From contig DCHQ01000095.1 in NCBI GenBank assembly GCA_002314855.1, positions 1 through 15,009 on the forward strand: DNA of 15,009 bases. Direction: 5' to 3'. Positions within the stretch are counted from its first letter, which is position 1, and each line of letters starts with the position of its first letter. Positions 12,828 through 15,009 of this stretch are shown piece by piece. Source of the DNA: Lachnospiraceae bacterium UBA1748 (GTDB taxonomy: Bacteria; Bacillota; Clostridia; Lachnospirales; Lachnospiraceae). A model generated the notes under the pieces. That model saw nothing but the letters and a program-made list of their open reading frames with translations. It had not been told where the DNA came from and ran no database searches. The position numbers and the translations under genes were made by a program.

Positions 12828-14423
12828 TTATACAGAACCATTGCTGTTCTTTCGGTATTTTGACGGTGTGCAGCCCTTTATCTCAATGAATTTCCTGATA
12901 AAGTAATCGCTGTCTCTATATCCTACCTCTTCAGCTATCATATTAATCTTCTTATCTGTCTTAATAAGCATATATGCAGCTTCATTAATTCTATAATCTG
13001 ACAGGTAATCCTTGAAAGACTTTCCATACTTCTTTCTAAATACCTGACCTAGATAAGAGCTGTTGATAAAATACTTTTTACCAAGCTCTCTAAGACTAAG
13101 GTTCTCAGCATATCTGGCTTCTATTTCTTTTTCTATCTCTAGAAGTACTCCGCTTGACATATTCTTACGAAGCTGTGAAAGGTATTCTGCATACTCAAGC
13201 GCGAATGCTGTAAGATGAGTACTACTGCCTCGCTTCACTCCATCGTGGAAAGAACTTTCTGATATAAAATGAAGTATCTCTTCCTGATTAATCTCATCAT
13301 CCTGCTTGGCCGCTATATGTATGAGTTGGAACAAGAAATAGTTGATATTAAGGTTAATCGTCTCAGAATTCATACCAAGTCGTTTCATCTCTTCGTAAAG
13401 ACTTGATACTGCCTGCTCTATCTCTTCCCTATTATCATGTTCAATAGCAGAAACAAGCTTATCAAGATTAGGCTTACAAAGAACTACGCCCCCCTGATTA
13501 ACCTGGGCCTCCTCTTCATAATAATATATGGATTTTTCGCTACGGAAACTTTCAAATGATTTTAAAATACGAACCGATGCGAAAGACTTGGATATATTAC
13601 TTATATCACTCACCTTTTTTCCAACATAAATTGTTACTGGTCGATTCATGTATTTAACAAGCTCGCCGTGGAACCACTCTATATACTCTTCCTCAGATAA
13701 TTCTCTGTCTTCTGCCATATAGTCACAATAGATAAGGGCTGTATCATAGCTTCCTTCATCATGAGATACATCGAAGATTGCATGCGCCTTATCTTCCTGA
13801 AGGATATCCATGCAGGATCTATACAGCTCACGCTGAGTATTTCGTAGTTCGTTATCCTCTGTATCCTGCTCTTCCACATCCGATGCGAATTCTATATCCA
13901 CAAATCGTACACCTTCCGAAAGCTTCATGCATTTTTCGACATACTCAATATTAAGATGGTCATATTTACCAACAAGAAGCGATATAACATTACGTGCAAG
14001 ATACGCCTTTTCCATATTATCTTTTCTTGTTTCATCAGCAGTAGCTTCCATATGCTTTCTATACACTGTCTGAAGTATAGTAATAAGCTCATCCTTATCA
14101 ACTGGCTTTAGCATATATCCTGTACAATTGTACTTCATGGCTTCCTGAGCATAGTAGAACTCGCTGTAACCACTTAATATTATAAAATTGGCATTAGATA
14201 CTTTTTCTTCTCTAATTGTTTTTAGAAGTTCGATACCATTCATCTCAGGCATCTTAACATCCGCTATGATAAGATCCACAGTATTATCACGCAAATAATC
14301 AAGAGCCAGTTTGCCGTTGGCAAATGTCCCTACTATTTCGTAATCATAGCTTTTCCAATCAATCAGTACCGATAATCCCTGCAATATAAATGGTTCATCA
14401 TCGACAAGTATTACCTTTAACAT
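12828..14423 (-). CDS. YesN-type response regulator with AraC DNA-binding domain
   Basis: The 531-residue regulator has an N-terminal receiver (about 3-120) with acidic residues VDDE (7-10), phosphorylated Asp55 in IIADVKMPE, Ser84 in ILSGYSE and Lys106 in LKPVD. A middle region of about 300 residues has no family I can name beyond the YesN type. The C-terminal AraC/XylS double helix-turn-helix (about 430-526) includes LSLRELGKKYFINSSYLGQV and, for the second helix pair, INMIAEEVGYRDSDYFIRKF ending CTPSKYRK. It should respond to the adjacent YesM kinase and activate the transport operon downstream. The ATG follows a G-rich site (AGGGGTG) in the 13-base gap after the kinase gene. No terminator is seen after its stop, so readthrough into the transporter genes is possible in addition to their own promoters. 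Confidence 0.95.
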   Translation of the reverse strand: MLKVILVDDEPFILQGLSVLIDWKSYDYEIVGTFANGKLALDYLRDNTVDLIIADVKMPEMNGIELLKTIREEKVSNANFIILSGYSEFYYAQEAMKYNCTGYMLKPVDKDELITILQTVYRKHMEATADETRKDNMEKAYLARNVISLLVGKYDHLNIEYVEKCMKLSEGVRFVDIEFASDVEEQDTEDNELRNTQRELYRSCMDILQEDKAHAIFDVSHDEGSYDTALIYCDYMAEDRELSEEEYIEWFHGELVKYMNRPVTIYVGKKVSDISNISKSFASVRILKSFESFRSEKSIYYYEEEAQVNQGGVVLCKPNLDKLVSAIEHDNREEIEQAVSSLYEEMKRLGMNSETINLNINYFLFQLIHIAAKQDDEINQEEILHFISESSFHDGVKRGSSTHLTAFALEYAEYLSQLRKNMSSGVLLEIEKEIEARYAENLSLRELGKKYFINSSYLGQVFRKKYGKSFKDYLSDYRINEAAYMLIKTDKKINMIAEEVGYRDSDYFIRKFIEIKGCTPSKYRKNSNGSV

Positions 14424-14436
14424 AATATACCCACCC

Positions 14437-15009
14437 CTATATTATTATCTGAACAAGGGTTCCGACGCCCTCTTCACTTTCAATAACAAACTCTGATTTA
14501 TCGTCAGTAAAAATCTTTAGTCTAAGAAGCGCATTGTATACACCTACATGTTTCTTATTCTTAATCTTTTCAATAGAAACATTACGGCCTTCTTCCAGCA
14601 TATTAGCTACAGTAGCTTCATCCATACCACCACCGGTATCTTCAACCTCAATAACTAATTTTTCATTCGACTTATGGACACGTACAAACACCCATCCGTT
14701 ACTACTCTTACTCTCAATACCATGAACACATGCATTTTCTGCAAAAGTAACAATAGTAAGCTTAGGAATTCTTACATCCATGCAATCATCATCAACATCT
14801 ATCTCGTACGAAAGCCTGTCACCAAAACGATATTTTTGAAGTTCCAGATAAGCCTCCACGAACTTAATCTCTTTACTTACTTCAATGAGGTCATCACCCC
14901 ATTCAACATACTGGCGCTCTAACATTGCCAGCTTAGCAACCATCTCGGCTGTAGTATCCTCATTTTTGATGATACTGTGCATACGAATGCTCTCAAGTGC
15001 ATTAAACAG
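14437..15009 (-). CDS. YesM-type sensor histidine kinase, C-terminal part (cut by window edge)
   Basis: The frame is open to the window edge and yields the last 190 residues. It enters in the middle of the H-box: LFNALESIR at residues 1-9 is the second half of the (N)PHFLFNALESIR-type motif of the His_kinase family (YesM/LytS type), so the phospho-accepting histidine lies just outside. Then come YLELQKYRFGDRLSYEIDVD (in 55-73), N-box FAENACVHGI (89-98) with Asn92, and the G1 box EVEDTGGGMD (121-130). A loose GVYNALLRLKIF (156-167) stands where relatives have GLxNVxxRL, and GVGTLVQI closes the ATPase. The outside part should hold two membrane helices, a sensor domain and HAMP. The ATG at 14982 is internal and not the start. 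Confidence 0.93.
   Translation of the reverse strand: MFNALESIRMHSIIKNEDTTAEMVAKLAMLERQYVEWGDDLIEVSKEIKFVEAYLELQKYRFGDRLSYEIDVDDDCMDVRIPKLTIVTFAENACVHGIESKSSNGWVFVRVHKSNEKLVIEVEDTGGGMDEATVANMLEEGRNVSIEKIKNKKHVGVYNALLRLKIFTDDKSEFVIESEEGVGTLVQIII

Noticed and set aside
14437..14982. ATG at 14982 as the start of a short kinase
   Set aside because: The frame is open upstream to the window edge and encodes LFNALESIR, the second half of the H-box, so the methionine is internal.
1..15009. CRISPR array, insertion sequence, phage or tRNA gene
   Set aside because: No regularly spaced repeats, transposase or integrase motifs, or tRNA-like folds were seen on either strand by eye.

Overview
The window comes from a low-GC Gram-positive anaerobe. 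The best fit is a fibre-degrading Lachnospiraceae (Clostridia) of the Butyrivibrio / Pseudobutyrivibrio / Roseburia kind. This is an inference from an AT-rich background with strong AGGAGG ribosome-binding sites, a Clostridium-type NADP glutamate dehydrogenase, a signal-less GH10 xylanase, and a YesMN-regulated LplABC-type sugar transporter with a DUF624 partner. All genes are on the minus strand except the xylanase.

Layout from left to right. (1) Positions 1-311 hold the first 103 codons of gdhA, with a good promoter and a structured leader upstream. (2) Positions 544-3566 look like a four-gene minus-strand operon. In transcription order it encodes a 62-aa Cys-containing small protein, a 202-aa membrane protein, a PepD-type M20 dipeptidase and a 219-aa lone C39-like cysteine peptidase. 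(3) Positions 3718-4740 (+) encode a cytoplasmic GH10 xylanase. It converges on a 109-aa membrane protein (4749-5078, -), whose coding sequence contains the xylanase gene's apparent terminator. (4) Positions 5151-7934 (-) encode a DUF975 membrane protein, an OmpR-type response regulator and a sensor kinase, in tight coupling. The promoter region has an 11-bp-period direct repeat that suggests autoregulation. (5) Positions 8164-15009 (-) are a carbohydrate uptake cluster: a YesM-type kinase (cut by the window edge), a YesN-type AraC response regulator, a solute-binding lipoprotein, two CUT1 permeases and a DUF624/YesL protein, closed by a clear rho-independent terminator.

A coherent reading is that the YesMN pair senses an extracellular oligosaccharide and turns on the binding protein and permeases. 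A shared ATPase encoded elsewhere would power uptake. The imported oligosaccharide may be a xylo-oligosaccharide that the cytoplasmic GH10 enzyme then cleaves. The substrate is inferred from proximity and from the analogous xylo-oligosaccharide systems of Bacillaceae; it is not proven by the sequence. The peptidase operon and the DUF975 two-component operon are physically between or beside these genes but have no obvious functional link.

No tRNA, rRNA, CRISPR array, insertion sequence or phage gene was seen. The most interesting items are the regulatory ones (the gdhA leader, TTAAGGTT and TGAAATT operator candidates, a terminator hidden inside an opposing gene, and an intra-operon attenuator) and the unrecognised small and membrane proteins of the peptidase operon.
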